A stretch of 44,008 nt of DNA from Candidatus Kapaibacterium sp. (GTDB taxonomy: Bacteria > Bacteroidota > Ignavibacteria > Kapaibacteriales > Kapaibacteriaceae): contig JAPLFN010000121.1 of assembly GCA_026390655.1 (NCBI GenBank), positions 35,488 to 79,495 on the forward strand. The letters are read 5' to 3'. The notes below the pieces were generated by a model, which ran no database searches, was not told the origin of the DNA, and saw only the letters and a program-made list of their open reading frames with translations. This document shows, piece by piece, positions 23,688 to 33,271 of this stretch (its first letter is position 1; every line of letters begins with the position of its first letter). The position numbers and the translations under genes were made by a program.

Positions 23688-26243
23688 ATGATGAAAAGCA
23701 TTTTACACGTATCTCTCACAGTTGCTCTGGTGTTAATCTCATGTGTCTCTGCTCACGCGCAGAACACTGTGGACGCACGGTTGCTGTTCACACCGAATGC
23801 CGTTTCTAAATCCGCGATCAATGCTCAGCAGACCACGTTTATACGGCCGATGCTCTTACAACATCGTGTTGCACGTGAGGCATTTGAAGCTGAGAGCAAA
23901 GAGGTGACACTTACGAATTTCCCTTTGCCGGCAAATGAGTCTGCGACGTTGATCTTGGAGCGCACTCCTGAGGTTTTTGACGCGAACACAGAGTTCTACA
24001 CATACACGAAGGACGGTAAGATCCCAATCAGGGTCCGTCCGATCGTATCGTACCGTGGCACTGTGAACGGCGACGTGAACACAACGGTGTCTCTTCACTA
24101 TAGCGAAGGAAACATCACTGGGTACATTCTCGCAGCCAGCGGCAGGCGCACGGTGATTGGTCGTGATTTTTCCGGTGAGCGCTCCGAAGAAGCAACGCCT
24201 CATGCAATAGCTGATGAAAAAACAATGTTTGGTGTTGATCCACTTTCGCGATTCGTCTGTGGAAATGATGAGCTTCCGACTGATGGAAAACGAACAATGG
24301 AGCAGATGACTCTTCTGTCAAAGTCCAAGAGTACAGAACGAGTGCAGGCCGATGATCTCCATGAGTTTAGAATGGCAATGGTGCTCCGTGAAGACATCGA
24401 CAGCGTAATGAAGGTTCGTGGAGAAACGGACGAAGAGATTGCACAATACTTTATGAAGATCGTAGCAGCGATGGCACAGGCCTATCAGCAGGACATTGGC
24501 GCGATGCTTTATGTTGGGTACTTCGAAAAATTCACAAAAGCGTCGCCCTCCGGATTTGTTAACAATGGACGTCAACCTGGGCAACTTCTCACGGAATTCT
24601 CTCGCAAGTGGTCGCAAACCAAGGGGTCTGTGTCCCGCACGGTTGCACATTGCTATACGTTGATTCGTCCGTCTGGCGGACAGTTCGTTGGTGGTATCGC
24701 TTTCCTGGATCAGATGTGCAACTACAACTATGGCGGTGGCTATGGCGTGTCGACAATGTTCCTAGACGCGCCGCAAATACCCGGCGATCCAAACAAGGCT
24801 AACGCATTTGTATGGGACGTTTTTGTGAGCGCACATGAAATGGGGCACAACATTGGCGCCTACCATACACACAGCTGTTTTTGGAATCCCCCAATAGATA
24901 CATGCCAACTTCAACAGGATGGCACGGATGCGTGTCTCGATGATCCCTCCCTTCGGAATGTGATTCCAGGCACGATCATGAGTTACTGTCATTTGGTGAA
25001 CGGCCAAAGTACACCACTTACCTTCGGTCCTCGTGCCTCTGCATACATGCGAGAGCTTGTTGCAGCTTCCAATTGTACCCCCCTCGTCACAAAGCCAACG
25101 GTTCAAATCACGGAGCCGCGCGGATCTGAGTCGTTTGCCCTCGGTGAGAAACTGACCATTCGGTGGGTTTCTGCGCGCGTGTCTCGCGTGAACTTGGAAT
25201 GGGGCAAAGCCTCTACAGGTCCATGGACGAGTATTGTAAAGAATGTGAATGCCTCCGACGGGATGTTTGTGTGGACTATCCCTGTAGTTCCTTCCGAAAC
25301 ATTTTGGATCCGCATTCAGGACGCCACGAGCACCTCAGTGAGTGACACATCGGTGGCTAGTTATCTCTACGTTGCGCCAGTGATCCTTGATGCCCCTAAG
25401 GGTGGCGAGCGTCTTGGTCAGGGTTCGATTTTCACGATTCGATGGTCGAAGCGCGAAGGGGTTGGCAATGTTAAGCTCGAGTTCGCTCCCGATGGTACAA
25501 CGTATCAAACGATTGATGCATCTTCAAGCGGCACATCGTTCGAATGGACTGTGCCCGTGATCTTGACAAGCACGGCGCGTGTGAAAGTTTCGTCCATTGC
25601 AGCTCCTGAAGCCCCTTCTACAAGTGGGGCGTTCTCGATCGGCGTTCGGAGATTTGCACTTGAGATACCCCTCGAGAATTCTTTCATCTGCAAGAACAAA
25701 GCGAATCAATACAGTTGGAGCTCGGACTTCGTGCAGTCAATCCAGATCCAGTACTCTACCGATGACGGGAGTAATTGGCGAAGTGCGACTCAGCAAACCA
25801 CTACGAATGCTACGTTAGGTACGGTTACAAGTCGCAACGTGAACATGAACAGTGTTCCCGGTGGTACACCGATTCGAATCCGCGTGATCGAGGCAAAAAC
25901 AAACGAGGTTTTGGACACGCGTAGTTCTATGCGGTTGGATTCTTGTAGTCTGGTTTCAGTGGACGAAGTAACCGATACCGAGCCATTTGCAATTGCGTCG
26001 GTGAGCCCAAATCCTGCTGTATCGATCATACGACTTCTTGTACGGTCAGACCATACTCGGCAGTGTGCTGTTGTGCTGGTAACGAATGATGGCAAAGAGA
26101 TAGCTCTCTCGAGTGCTGTATCTTTGCCGGCTGGATCGTCAACAGTTGAGGTTTCTCTCAATGATGTTCCTTCGGGATCATATCAGCTGAGTATGAGAGA
26201 CGGGAACGCTCAGTCTACTGTATCCGTTGTAGTAACACGATAA
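23688..26243 (+). CDS. Secreted metzincin metalloprotease with T9SS sorting domain, copy 1
   Basis: The 851-residue protein starts with a signal peptide ending SAHAQN. Residues about 30-200 look like a propeptide. The reprolysin-like (M12B) catalytic region follows, with zinc motif HEMGHNIGAYHTH near 382 and Met-turn TIMSYCH near 430. Three strand-rich modules (about 465-760) contain ITEPRGS, LDAPKGGERLG and LEIPLENS as boundaries. The end is a T9SS-like domain starting SVSPNPAVSIIRLLV. It is predicted to be exported and surface-bound or released, with unknown substrates. It starts 3 nt after tmk and is the first of three tandem paralogs. Confidence 0.87.
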   Translation: MMKSILHVSLTVALVLISCVSAHAQNTVDARLLFTPNAVSKSAINAQQTTFIRPMLLQHRVAREAFEAESKEVTLTNFPLPANESATLILERTPEVFDANTEFYTYTKDGKIPIRVRPIVSYRGTVNGDVNTTVSLHYSEGNITGYILAASGRRTVIGRDFSGERSEEATPHAIADEKTMFGVDPLSRFVCGNDELPTDGKRTMEQMTLLSKSKSTERVQADDLHEFRMAMVLREDIDSVMKVRGETDEEIAQYFMKIVAAMAQAYQQDIGAMLYVGYFEKFTKASPSGFVNNGRQPGQLLTEFSRKWSQTKGSVSRTVAHCYTLIRPSGGQFVGGIAFLDQMCNYNYGGGYGVSTMFLDAPQIPGDPNKANAFVWDVFVSAHEMGHNIGAYHTHSCFWNPPIDTCQLQQDGTDACLDDPSLRNVIPGTIMSYCHLVNGQSTPLTFGPRASAYMRELVAASNCTPLVTKPTVQITEPRGSESFALGEKLTIRWVSARVSRVNLEWGKASTGPWTSIVKNVNASDGMFVWTIPVVPSETFWIRIQDATSTSVSDTSVASYLYVAPVILDAPKGGERLGQGSIFTIRWSKREGVGNVKLEFAPDGTTYQTIDASSSGTSFEWTVPVILTSTARVKVSSIAAPEAPSTSGAFSIGVRRFALEIPLENSFICKNKANQYSWSSDFVQSIQIQYSTDDGSNWRSATQQTTTNATLGTVTSRNVNMNSVPGGTPIRIRVIEAKTNEVLDTRSSMRLDSCSLVSVDEVTDTEPFAIASVSPNPAVSIIRLLVRSDHTRQCAVVLVTNDGKEIALSSAVSLPAGSSTVEVSLNDVPSGSYQLSMRDGNAQSTVSVVVTR

Positions 26244-26279
26244 GTAATTTTCTCTCAACATATCTTTTGTAGTGACATA

Positions 26280-28838
26280 ATGGCAAGTACCCTGACTCGA
26301 GTTGGTGTTTTCTTTGTAAGTCTCATCATGTTTTCATCGTTGCTAACCGCACAGAAGACCGTCGATGCCAGACTCATGTTCTCTCCGATCAATGTGGGGA
26401 AGAACGTACCGAATGCCCAAGTAAACTCGTTCGTTCGCTCAATGATGTTGCAGAACGAGCTGGCCAACACCGCTTTTGATTCGCGGGATCAGCGCCTCAA
26501 CCTTTCGAATTTCCCAATGCCCGGCAACGAGTCGGGTACGCTTGTTCTTGAACGTACGCGTGCCGTCTTTGATGCCAATACTGAGTTCTACACTCATACG
26601 AAGGCAGGAAAGGTCGCATTCAAAGTGAGGCCGATTGTGTCGTACCGTGGCACTGTCGATGGTGATAAGTCAACGCAGGTCTCTCTGCACTATAGCGAAG
26701 GGAATCTCACAGGCTTTGTTATAGGAGCCAATGGAAGACGCACCGTTATTGGTCGCGACTATTCGCTTCATCGCACTTCAGATGGGACTCCTCACGCTAT
26801 TGCTGATGAGGTTACGATGTTTGGCGTGGATCCTCTTTCTAAATTTCTCTGTGGCCAAGAAGAACTTCCGGTAGACCAAGACGCAATGGCGCGTCAGATG
26901 TCAGTTCCCTCACGACTGAAGGGGGCGGAGAAGACGCAAGCTGAGTATCTGCGCGAGTTCAAAGTTGCAATGGTCCTCCGCGAAGACATTGACAGTGTAA
27001 TGAAGTTGCGCGGCGAGACTGACGAAGAGATTGCTCAATATTTTATGAAGATCGCGGCCTGCATGGCGCAGCCATATCAGCAGGAGCTCGATGCCCTACT
27101 CTATGTTGGGTACTTTGAGAAGTTCACGAAGGACGAACCTTCAGGGTACGTCTATGACGGTAGAGAGCCGGGTAAACTGCTTCAAGAGTTTTCCAGAAAC
27201 TGGGCCAGCGTAGCGAATAATGTCGATCGGACTGTAGCCCATCTCTATGCCTTGGTTCGTCCTGTAAACGGTACGTTTGTTGGGGGCATTGCCTATCTAG
27301 GCCAGCTCTGCAATAAGAAATTTCAAGGTGGTTACGGAGTCTCTACGATGTACCTCAACGCATCTCCATTGCCGGGAGACCCGAATAGGTCAAACGCGTT
27401 CGTATGGGATGTCTATGTAAGTGCACATGAGATGGGACACAACATTGGGGCATATCACACGCATTCTTGCTATTGGAGCCCCCCGATCGATACATGCCAG
27501 TTGAAGTCCGATGGCACTGATGCGTGTTACGATCTCCCTTCGTTGCGTCGAGTCATTCCAGGCACGATCATGAGCTATTGTCACCTTGTGAACGGCAGTA
27601 GCACGCCAATGACGTTCGGAGACCGCGCCTCGGAACGCATGCGTGGGTGGGTGGCTGCTTCTCAGTGTACTCCATTGGTGACCACACCAACGATTCACAT
27701 TACAGAGCCACGCGGTTCGGACTTCTTCAATGTTGGCGATAAGATGACCATTCGGTGGTCGTCCGCTCGTGTGTCCGCAGTAAACATCAGCTGGGGTGGC
27801 TCTGACAGGGGGCCATGGACAGACATTGTCTCTAACGTTAACGCGGCAGATCGCCAGTATGTTTGGACCATGCCTGTTATTTCCGCGTCGCCATTCTGGA
27901 TCCGCGTTTCTGACGCCTCCAACGAGTCTGTACGCGATACGTCCATCGCAAGCTATCGCATAAACATCCCAGTGGTCCTCGATGCTCCAAAAGGTGGCGA
28001 GCGAATTGGTGGCGGATCTGCATTTACTGTGAGATGGACAAAGGGTGCTGGTGTTGGAAATGTAAAGGTCGAATTCGCGCCAGACGGTGCAACGTTTGAA
28101 ACACTCGTGGCCTCATCTGCTGCCACGTCGTTCGCATGGACCGTTCCGGTCATTACAACGGAGAACGCACGCATTCGTGCGTTTGCCATCAATGCTCCAA
28201 CCGCTGCTTCAACAAGTGGTTCTTTTGCGATCGGTGTCCGCCGGTTTGCACTTGAGATCCCGGTAGAAAATGGTTCTCTATGCAAGAATCAATTGAATCA
28301 GTATCGTTGGAGTGCAGACTTTATTCCCACCATTCGAATTCAATACTCTACTGATAATGGGGCTAATTGGCGCAATGCAACTCAACAATCCACGATCGAC
28401 GCTGCATTGTGGCAAGTGTTTAGCCGTAACATCAACATGAGCGGAGTGCCGAAAGGCACAAAGCTGAAACTTCGCGTGATCGACGCGGTAACTGAAGAAG
28501 TTCTAGATACCCGCAGCAACCTGACGATGGATTCGTGTGATGCTCCTGTGTCCGTTAGCGAGCTTGCTGGAGAAGTGCCCTTTACCATCACATCGGTTTC
28601 CCCTAACCCAGCGTCATCTTTTGTAAGGATCGGCGTCAGCTCCAGCGAGAATCTAGGTGCCAAAGTACTTTTAGTGACCAGCGACGGACGAGAGATCGAG
28701 CTTCGTTCCGAACTCATGCTGAATTCCGGGTCCTCCACCGTCGAGATCCCGATTGGTGACGTTGCCGCCGGGATGTATCGCCTGGTTATCCGAGTTGGTG
28801 CTGCCCAGTCCTCAGCATCAATTACCATAGTGAGGTAG
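26280..28838 (+). CDS. Secreted metzincin metalloprotease with T9SS sorting domain, copy 2
   Basis: The 852-residue paralog has the same architecture as copy 1: signal peptide ending LLTAQK, propeptide-like region, HEMGHNIGAYHTH near 382, TIMSYCH Met-turn, strand modules and a C-terminal domain starting SVSPNPASSFVRIGV. Its catalytic half is closest to copy 1 (shared FVWDV, HSC and VIPGTIMSYCHLVNG), while everything from ITEPRGS (near residue 473) onward is nearly the same as copy 3. This switch suggests recombination between copies. The spacer to copy 1 is 36 bases with a TATCTTTT sequence that could be a weak -7 element. Confidence 0.87.
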   Translation: MASTLTRVGVFFVSLIMFSSLLTAQKTVDARLMFSPINVGKNVPNAQVNSFVRSMMLQNELANTAFDSRDQRLNLSNFPMPGNESGTLVLERTRAVFDANTEFYTHTKAGKVAFKVRPIVSYRGTVDGDKSTQVSLHYSEGNLTGFVIGANGRRTVIGRDYSLHRTSDGTPHAIADEVTMFGVDPLSKFLCGQEELPVDQDAMARQMSVPSRLKGAEKTQAEYLREFKVAMVLREDIDSVMKLRGETDEEIAQYFMKIAACMAQPYQQELDALLYVGYFEKFTKDEPSGYVYDGREPGKLLQEFSRNWASVANNVDRTVAHLYALVRPVNGTFVGGIAYLGQLCNKKFQGGYGVSTMYLNASPLPGDPNRSNAFVWDVYVSAHEMGHNIGAYHTHSCYWSPPIDTCQLKSDGTDACYDLPSLRRVIPGTIMSYCHLVNGSSTPMTFGDRASERMRGWVAASQCTPLVTTPTIHITEPRGSDFFNVGDKMTIRWSSARVSAVNISWGGSDRGPWTDIVSNVNAADRQYVWTMPVISASPFWIRVSDASNESVRDTSIASYRINIPVVLDAPKGGERIGGGSAFTVRWTKGAGVGNVKVEFAPDGATFETLVASSAATSFAWTVPVITTENARIRAFAINAPTAASTSGSFAIGVRRFALEIPVENGSLCKNQLNQYRWSADFIPTIRIQYSTDNGANWRNATQQSTIDAALWQVFSRNINMSGVPKGTKLKLRVIDAVTEEVLDTRSNLTMDSCDAPVSVSELAGEVPFTITSVSPNPASSFVRIGVSSSENLGAKVLLVTSDGREIELRSELMLNSGSSTVEIPIGDVAAGMYRLVIRVGAAQSSASITIVR

Positions 28839-28909
28839 TTCACTAGAAGGCATGAGGGAGCCTCCCGCCATTGCGTATCTTTATGGGATCTACCAACAGA
28901 GAGATCTAT

Positions 28910-31465
28910 ATGATACACAAGGCAGTTTTCTCCTTGATCTTTCTTCTAACCCTTTGCTTTTCTGGGTTAGCTGTAAAAGCTCAGACAACGCTTGATGCTC
29001 GATCGCTGTTCATACCTGCGCAAGCGTCAAAGAACTCGCTTGATGTACAAACCAATGGCTATATCAAGTCAATGATGTTGCAACATAGTGTTGCTCGATC
29101 TGTGTTTGAAAAGCAAGATCGGTACGTCACGCTAAAGAATTTTGAATTGCCCGGTGACGTTACCGGCGATCTCGTGTTGGTGAGAACGCGTGCTGTGTTT
29201 GACGCCAATACGGAGTTCTACACGCATACGAAGGCGGGCAAGGTTGCCATGAAAATACGTCCCGTTGTTTCCTATATAGGAACAGTCAACGGTGATCGAA
29301 AGACGAAGGTCTCCATTCACTATAGTGAGGGTGAGATTACTGGCTATATCCAAACCGCAAATCGCAAACTCACCCTTATCGGCCGCGACTTTAGCAAACC
29401 GCGCAGTGAAGGGGCAACTGCGCACACGATTGCAGATGAAGAAACGATGTTGAGTCTTGACCCGATAGCACGGTTCATATGTGCGAGCGAAGATCGGCCA
29501 TTAGATCCTGAGACCGTTATAAGAAGTATGTCGATTGCGCCAAAAGCCAAGAACGTCGAAGCGAGTCAAGCCGACTATCTCCGTGAATTCAAGCTTGCGG
29601 TGGGCTTGCGGGAAGATATCGACAGCGCAATGAAGGCACGTGGACAAACGGACGAAGAGATCACTCAGTACTTTGTCAAGATCGTGGCGGCGGTTTCGCA
29701 AACATTTGAGCAGGAACTTGACGCTACGATCTACTTGACGTACTTCGAAAAGTATACCAAGGATGAACCAACCGGGTACTTCTACGATGGAAGGAACATT
29801 CCTTCGTTGATTCAGGAGTTTGCACGGGACTGGTCGCAGTCGCACAACAGCGTGAATCGAACCGTAGCCCACTTGTTCGCACTCTATCGCGGAGGGGGCT
29901 CAAATGTTTTGGGGATCGGTTATCTAGGTCAGATGTGTAACAAGAAGAACGACGGTGGGTATAGCGTAACCGGCATGTTCATGAACGCGTCTCAGATACC
30001 GGGCGACCCGAAAAGGTCAAATGCATATGTCTCTGACGTTGAAGTTGTTGCACATGAGATAGGTCACAACATCGGCGCATATCACACGCATAATTGTTAT
30101 TGGAGCCCACCTATCGACACGTGTATGCTTCAATCAGATGGTACTGACGCTTGCTTTAAGGATGCTAATCTGAGACATATTGTCGATGGCACCATCATGA
30201 GCTACTGTGAAGATGTGAATGGTGAGCGAGTTCCTATGACGTATGGCGACAAGGTTGGAGAGAGAATGCGCGGCTGGATGGCAGCTGCACCGTGCAATTT
30301 GCTTATTACCAGTCCAGCGATACATATCTCGGAACCTCGAGGATCTGGGCTTTATAACCTGGGCGAAAAGATGACCATTCGTTGGTCGTCTGCGCGTGTT
30401 TCAACGGTCAACATCAGTTGGGGTGGTTCAGACAAGGGGCCATGGACCAACATCGCTACAAATGTTGACGCTGCTGACCGGCAGTATCTCTGGACAATTC
30501 CGGGCATTCCCGTGTCCCCATTTTGGATTCGCATCTCAGATGCTACGAATGAGGCAGTGCGCGACACGTCCATTGCGAGTTATCGAATCAATATTCCCGT
30601 TGTCCTCGATGCACCGAAAGGTGGAGAGCGTGTCGGTGGCGGATCAGCATTCAACATTAGGTGGACAAAGGGTGCCGGTGTTGGAAATGTCAAGCTTGAA
30701 TTTGCGCCTGATGGCGTGACGTTTGAGACATTATTGGCTTCATCGAGTGCTACGTCCTACACGTGGACCGTTCCGATCATCGCTACAGAAAACGCACGTG
30801 TGCGGGTGTTTGCGTTTAGTTCACCGGATGCCCCTTCTACAAGTGGTGCTTTTGCGATTGGTGTCCGACGGTATGCGCTAGAGATCCCTGCCGAGAACGC
30901 ATCGCTTTGTAAGAATCAGTTGAACCAGTATCGTTGGAGTGCAGATTTCATTCCCACCATACGAATTCAATACAGTACGGACGATGGGGCTAATTGGCGC
31001 AACGCCACGCAGCAGTCTACGATCGAGGCATCAATGTGGCAGGTGTTTAGCCGCAATATCAATATGAGTGGTGTACCGAAAGGCACAAAGTTGAAACTCC
31101 GTGTGATCGATGCCACAACGGAAGAGGTTCTTGATACACGTAACAACTTGACGATGGATTCGTGTGATGCTCCTGTGTCAGTTAGCGAGGTTGCTGAAGA
31201 CGTACCATTTGCCATCACATCGGTGTCCCCAAACCCAGCGTCGTCCGTGGTTCGAATTGGTCTCGCCACTTCAGAGTCACGTCAATATGATATCATTCTC
31301 ATCTCGAGCGAGGGCAGGGAGTTAGTACTTCGATCCGATGTTTCTATCGCTTCCGGTTCTACCATAGTAGAAGTTCCGCTCAACAACGTTGCAGCAGGTT
31401 CGTACCGAATTGCTGTCCGAGGCGATGGTATGCAGGTGGTTGCTCCCGTAGTTGTCATTCGCTAA
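28910..31465 (+). CDS. Secreted metzincin metalloprotease with T9SS sorting domain, copy 3
   Basis: The third paralog (851 residues from the ATG at 28910) has a signal peptide ending AVKAQT, propeptide-like region, zinc motif HEIGHNIGAYHTH near 381, Met-turn TIMSYCE, three strand modules and a T9SS-like domain starting SVSPNPASSVVRIGL. Its catalytic domain is the most divergent of the three (EVVAHEIGH; NLRHIVDG), hinting at a different substrate. The frame is open to 28871, but the signal peptide begins at MIHKAVFSLIF. No terminator is seen before the proline dehydrogenase gene 22 bases downstream. Confidence 0.87.
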   Translation: MIHKAVFSLIFLLTLCFSGLAVKAQTTLDARSLFIPAQASKNSLDVQTNGYIKSMMLQHSVARSVFEKQDRYVTLKNFELPGDVTGDLVLVRTRAVFDANTEFYTHTKAGKVAMKIRPVVSYIGTVNGDRKTKVSIHYSEGEITGYIQTANRKLTLIGRDFSKPRSEGATAHTIADEETMLSLDPIARFICASEDRPLDPETVIRSMSIAPKAKNVEASQADYLREFKLAVGLREDIDSAMKARGQTDEEITQYFVKIVAAVSQTFEQELDATIYLTYFEKYTKDEPTGYFYDGRNIPSLIQEFARDWSQSHNSVNRTVAHLFALYRGGGSNVLGIGYLGQMCNKKNDGGYSVTGMFMNASQIPGDPKRSNAYVSDVEVVAHEIGHNIGAYHTHNCYWSPPIDTCMLQSDGTDACFKDANLRHIVDGTIMSYCEDVNGERVPMTYGDKVGERMRGWMAAAPCNLLITSPAIHISEPRGSGLYNLGEKMTIRWSSARVSTVNISWGGSDKGPWTNIATNVDAADRQYLWTIPGIPVSPFWIRISDATNEAVRDTSIASYRINIPVVLDAPKGGERVGGGSAFNIRWTKGAGVGNVKLEFAPDGVTFETLLASSSATSYTWTVPIIATENARVRVFAFSSPDAPSTSGAFAIGVRRYALEIPAENASLCKNQLNQYRWSADFIPTIRIQYSTDDGANWRNATQQSTIEASMWQVFSRNINMSGVPKGTKLKLRVIDATTEEVLDTRNNLTMDSCDAPVSVSEVAEDVPFAITSVSPNPASSVVRIGLATSESRQYDIILISSEGRELVLRSDVSIASGSTIVEVPLNNVAAGSYRIAVRGDGMQVVAPVVVIR

Positions 31466-31487
31466 TTCTTGTGAACGTGGGGGAAGT

Positions 31488-32393
31488 GTGAGTCTGTTTA
31501 CGAAGCTCGTTGTTGTCAGTCTCCCGATCATTCCGAAAAGCATAGTTCGTCTTGTGGCTCAGCGATACATCGCTGGGCCACATCTCGTTGATGCTGTTGC
31601 CGTTACGAAGGACCTTATGGCTCGAGGTGCATCGTCTACGATCGACGTGCTCGGTGAATTTGTTTCGTCGCGGGAGCGTGCAATAGCTGATACTGCTATA
31701 CAAGCGTCGGTTATTGATGCAATTCATGGCAATGGCCTCGCATCGTACTTGAGCGTTAAGCTCACGTCATTGGGGCTGGACATTGATCATGACTTTGCCT
31801 ACGAGAACGTTTCGTCTCTCGTCAAGAAGGCCGCCGCCCTCGGAGTGTTTGTTCGCATGGATATGGAGAACACGCCATATACCGACATCACTCTCGACTT
31901 TTATAGAAGGCTGCGGCGAGATGGGCACAACAATGTCGGCGTGGTAATCCAGGCATATCTGCGTCGCTCCGAAGCGGATGTCTTGTCCCTACTAGCGTAT
32001 GATCCGTCTGTACGCCTCTGCAAGGGGATTTATGTGGAGAGCGAAGACCATGCATTTAAGGACCCGGAGGAGATCCGTTCCAGTTATCGGTCGCTGTTGC
32101 GACTCCTACTTTCCGCAAAAGGTCAAACCCACATTGCTACCCACGACGAGGCACTCATTGTTGATGCGGAGAAGCTGCTCGCTGAAAGACTACTGCCAAA
32201 AGAACGGTATGAGTTTGAAATGCTGCTTGGCGTGAGAGAGGATCGGCGAAACATCCTCATCCGCAATGGACATCCTGTCCGTATCTATGTGCCTTTTGGT
32301 GAAGATTGGTATGGATACTCTACACGTCGCCTCAAGGAGAATCCGCAAGTAGCGGGCTATGTTGCAAAGGCCATACTAACGGGAAGAGGATGA
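31488..32393 (+). CDS. Proline dehydrogenase
   Basis: The monofunctional proline dehydrogenase oxidises proline to pyrroline-5-carboxylate with FAD, at the membrane. The 301-residue protein has family signatures: SVKLTSLGLDID near 95, FVRMDMENTPYTDITLDFYR near 125, GVVIQAYLRRSEAD near 150, VRLCKGIYVES near 175, HIATHDEAL near 218, FEMLLGVRED near 244 and RIYVPFGEDWYGYSTRRLKE (FAD/substrate site) near 267. I prefer the GTG at 31488, preceded by GGGGGAAG, over the TTG at 31452, which overlaps copy 3. No P5C dehydrogenase lies nearby. The stop overlaps the next gene by ATGA. Confidence 0.9.
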   Translation: MSLFTKLVVVSLPIIPKSIVRLVAQRYIAGPHLVDAVAVTKDLMARGASSTIDVLGEFVSSRERAIADTAIQASVIDAIHGNGLASYLSVKLTSLGLDIDHDFAYENVSSLVKKAAALGVFVRMDMENTPYTDITLDFYRRLRRDGHNNVGVVIQAYLRRSEADVLSLLAYDPSVRLCKGIYVESEDHAFKDPEEIRSSYRSLLRLLLSAKGQTHIATHDEALIVDAEKLLAERLLPKERYEFEMLLGVREDRRNILIRNGHPVRIYVPFGEDWYGYSTRRLKENPQVAGYVAKAILTGRG

Positions 32394-33271
32394 AAACAAC
32401 TACATGGGCCATGTGTGTGTTGTCGTTGTTGGCACTCACATCGTGCCAGTCACCACAAGGCGCACCCGACACAACAGTAAACATCGGCACGTTCAACGTT
32501 GAGTGGCTTGGCGATGGGCTTGACGACAAGAAGCCCCGTACCGATCAAGAATGCCTTCTCATTGCCGATGTGATATCACGATCCGGCGTGGATGTTCTCG
32601 GGCTGCAAGAGGTTGAGAACGATGGCGCTTTGCGACGCGTACTGCGCTACCTTGATGGGTATGATGGCTTCATTACAGATGCAGGCATTAAGCAAAATGT
32701 TGGAGTGATCTTTCGCAAGGGGCTTTCCGTTGAAAAGCTCGGAGTCTTTCAGCCCCTTACACTCGGCCGCACCGGCATGCGCCCGGGCCTCGTCTTGCAT
32801 TGTCAAAAGGGTGCGTTCGATTGGACGATGATGGTTGTTCATCTGAAGAGCACTTCGCGTTACGACAGTACCAACCAGATGAGAGACGAATCTAGAGTGA
32901 TGCGCACGAAGCAAGTGGAAATGCTTCGTGCATGGTCCGACTCGTTGATAGCTAGTGGTCCGGAAAAAGATATTATGATCGTCGGTGACTTCAACGATTT
33001 CACTGCACGACGTCAGCAGGCAACTCTTACGTCGCTGATGGAAAGCGACAACATGATCTTTCTAACAAGCACTCTTAAGAGCTGCAAGAATGATCAGTGG
33101 ACAACGATCGACCAGGTAGTTGTATCGAAGAGCGCCCGCGATAGGGTCATCAAAGGGTCTGAGCGCATGGAGGACTTCCGCTCGTTCCTCAAGGAGAACA
33201 TTGCGGATGCAGTAAGCGATCATTGCCCAGTCTTGGTTCGATTTAGCACAATTGGACCCGACAACGACTAG
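32390..33271 (+). CDS. Endonuclease/exonuclease/phosphatase-family lipoprotein
   Basis: The 293-residue protein has a lipoprotein signal (LLALTSCQS). The EEP fold follows, with NIGTFNVEWLG near residue 31, the metal-ligand Glu in VLGLQEVEN near 70, MMVVHLKS near 146, the catalytic IVGDFNDF near 198 and the terminal DHCPVLV. EEP proteins cleave phosphodiester or phosphomonoester bonds. As an exported lipoprotein it could act on extracellular nucleic acid or phospho-compounds; the substrate is unproven. The gene contains an inverted pair of the enriched 8-mer (32717-32724 and 32751-32758). It overlaps the convergent GAF/GGDEF gene by 4 bases. Confidence 0.85.
   Translation: MKTTTWAMCVLSLLALTSCQSPQGAPDTTVNIGTFNVEWLGDGLDDKKPRTDQECLLIADVISRSGVDVLGLQEVENDGALRRVLRYLDGYDGFITDAGIKQNVGVIFRKGLSVEKLGVFQPLTLGRTGMRPGLVLHCQKGAFDWTMMVVHLKSTSRYDSTNQMRDESRVMRTKQVEMLRAWSDSLIASGPEKDIMIVGDFNDFTARRQQATLTSLMESDNMIFLTSTLKSCKNDQWTTIDQVVVSKSARDRVIKGSERMEDFRSFLKENIADAVSDHCPVLVRFSTIGPDND

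Noticed and set aside
23688-31465. Phage or insertion-sequence origin of the repeated genes
   Set aside because: No transposase, terminal inverted repeats or attachment sites flank the array; base usage matches the neighbours, so tandem duplication is the simpler view.
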